From assembly GCA_027625915.1 (NCBI GenBank), contig JANTQA010000047.1:19964001-20028000 (forward strand): 64,000 nt of DNA, read 5' to 3'. The notes beneath the pieces are model-generated. The model was not told the DNA's origin. It did no database searches and saw only the letters and a list, made by a program, of their open reading frames with translations. Positions 63,113 through 64,000 of this stretch are shown one piece after another. The DNA is from Anaeramoeba flamelloides (Eukaryota; Metamonada; Anaeramoebidae). Made by a program: the position numbers and the translations under genes. Positions within the stretch are counted from its first letter, which is position 1. Each line of letters begins with the position of its first letter.

Positions 63113-64000
63113 TTAAAAATATTCAAAAAAAAAAGGATCTTTACAAAAAATAGAATAAACTCATCAAATCAATTTTTTTAACAATTAGAATAATTTCTCA
63201 TTTTACTCGATAAAAACCAAATTGGATCTAATCGAAAAAAAATAAATTTGTCACAAAATTTTTTTAAAATGATTTATATTTCCTTTAATCAAATTCTCTT
63301 AAACAGTATAAACCCAATATAAAGAGTGGCCTAAAGAATACTAGAAACTTGGAATTGAATCAGATGAAAGTTATCAAATAGGATTTACACAATATCCAAA
63401 TATTCAATTCCAAGTCTTTTCAACTTAATATCTAAATGTTCCTCAATATGTGCTTATTTTTTTCCAATTTATTTTCCGATTAAGATCAAAAATCTAAAAA
63501 TTTCTTTCTTTTTTTTGTTGAGTAAAAAATTTCTTAAAAGTCCAATCCCTTTTTCTTTAGATTGGTTTTATACTATCATTCTTGTAAATTAAAATTTTTT
63601 TTTTGGAATTATTTATCTCTCTTTTCAAAAAAAAATCGTTAGATCAAAAAATAAACTTGAAAAAGATTCACAAAAAAAAATACTAGAATAACTTGAAATG
63701 AACAAACTCAAAAAAACAAGAAAAAATGGAAATAAAATACATAGTTAAATATGCAAAATTTATGAACAAAAAAAATTGATTTTTTTTTATTTTATTTTCT
63801 TCAAAATTAATTATATTACTAAATATTTATTTGAGAGTTTGCATATTCATTTTTACTGAATTTCAAAAAATGATATGAAAATTTTTTTAAAATGAGAATA
63901 GCGAAAAAATTATCACAATATCAAACTACATTTACAATTTTATTTTGATCCGAAAATGATAATCTTCAAAAACGTTTTCCATTTTTATTGTACCTGTTGA
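63113..64000. other. Spacer with a possible coding relic at about 63300-63500
   Basis: A plus-strand frame reads QYKEWPKEY, KLGIESDESYQIGFTQYPNI, QFQVFST and YLNVPQYVLIFFQF, separated by TAG and TAA. It looks like decayed protein sequence of unknown family. A 14-bp perfect inverted repeat (CTTGGAATTGAAT and inverse) lies at 63350-63415. Confidence 0.2.

Overview
The window looks like nuclear DNA of a free-living, probably amoeboid or flagellate, heterotrophic protist. The DNA is extremely A+T rich with very many poly-A/poly-T runs. Genes have GT-AG introns from about 100 bp to more than 4 kb, and gene content includes a WAVE-complex CYFIP/PIR121 subunit, a two-pore channel and an XK-like membrane protein. 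I cannot name the species. An amoebozoan- or Anaeramoeba-like lineage fits, but that is only an impression. All six genes with a visible end stop at TAA, and almost every donor begins GTAA or GTA.

Layout: (1) 1-6485 holds the 3' part of a sorting-nexin-like gene (+), whose long introns carry repeats. (2) 6486-11400 is a field of TA-flanked short inverted-repeat elements (families A and C) plus a LINE 3' fossil. (3) 11422-12900 (-) is a secreted S28 serine carboxypeptidase with an altered catalytic acid. (4) 13000-17500 is gene-poor with a decayed LINE-like reverse transcriptase near 15.5-16.1 kb. (5) 17545-19410 (-) is an XK-related multi-pass membrane protein. (6) 19700-24590 contains foldback elements and a second copy of a large repeat that also occupies 285-1870. 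(7) 24594-32793 (-) is the CYFIP/PIR121 gene, eight exons, about 1378 aa. (8) 33319-40043 is dense with TTAA-flanked inverted-repeat elements inserted end to end and inside each other. (9) 40305-40805 (+) is ubiquitin-L40. (10) 41-44.6 kb has two foldback elements and short coding-like fragments. (11) 45116-59838 (+) is a two-pore cation channel of about 803 aa in five exons, with three introns near 4 kb full of repeats. (12) 60-64 kb is mostly repeats and A/T-rich spacer.

The genes do not form a pathway. They are ordinary housekeeping or membrane-system genes: actin regulation, endosomal sorting, an acidic-organelle channel, a secreted or lysosomal peptidase and ribosome/ubiquitin supply. 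The novelty lies mainly in the repeats. At least fifteen distinguishable inverted-repeat families are visible. They fall into a TA-flanked group (A, C, I, J), a TTAA-flanked group (D, E, F, O) and a foldback group (K, L, N) sharing a subterminal motif. Several are nested up to four levels deep. The A and C families share an unusual layout with three copies of the terminal motif. Family letters are mine. All boundaries, splice sites and family calls come from reading the sequence by eye.
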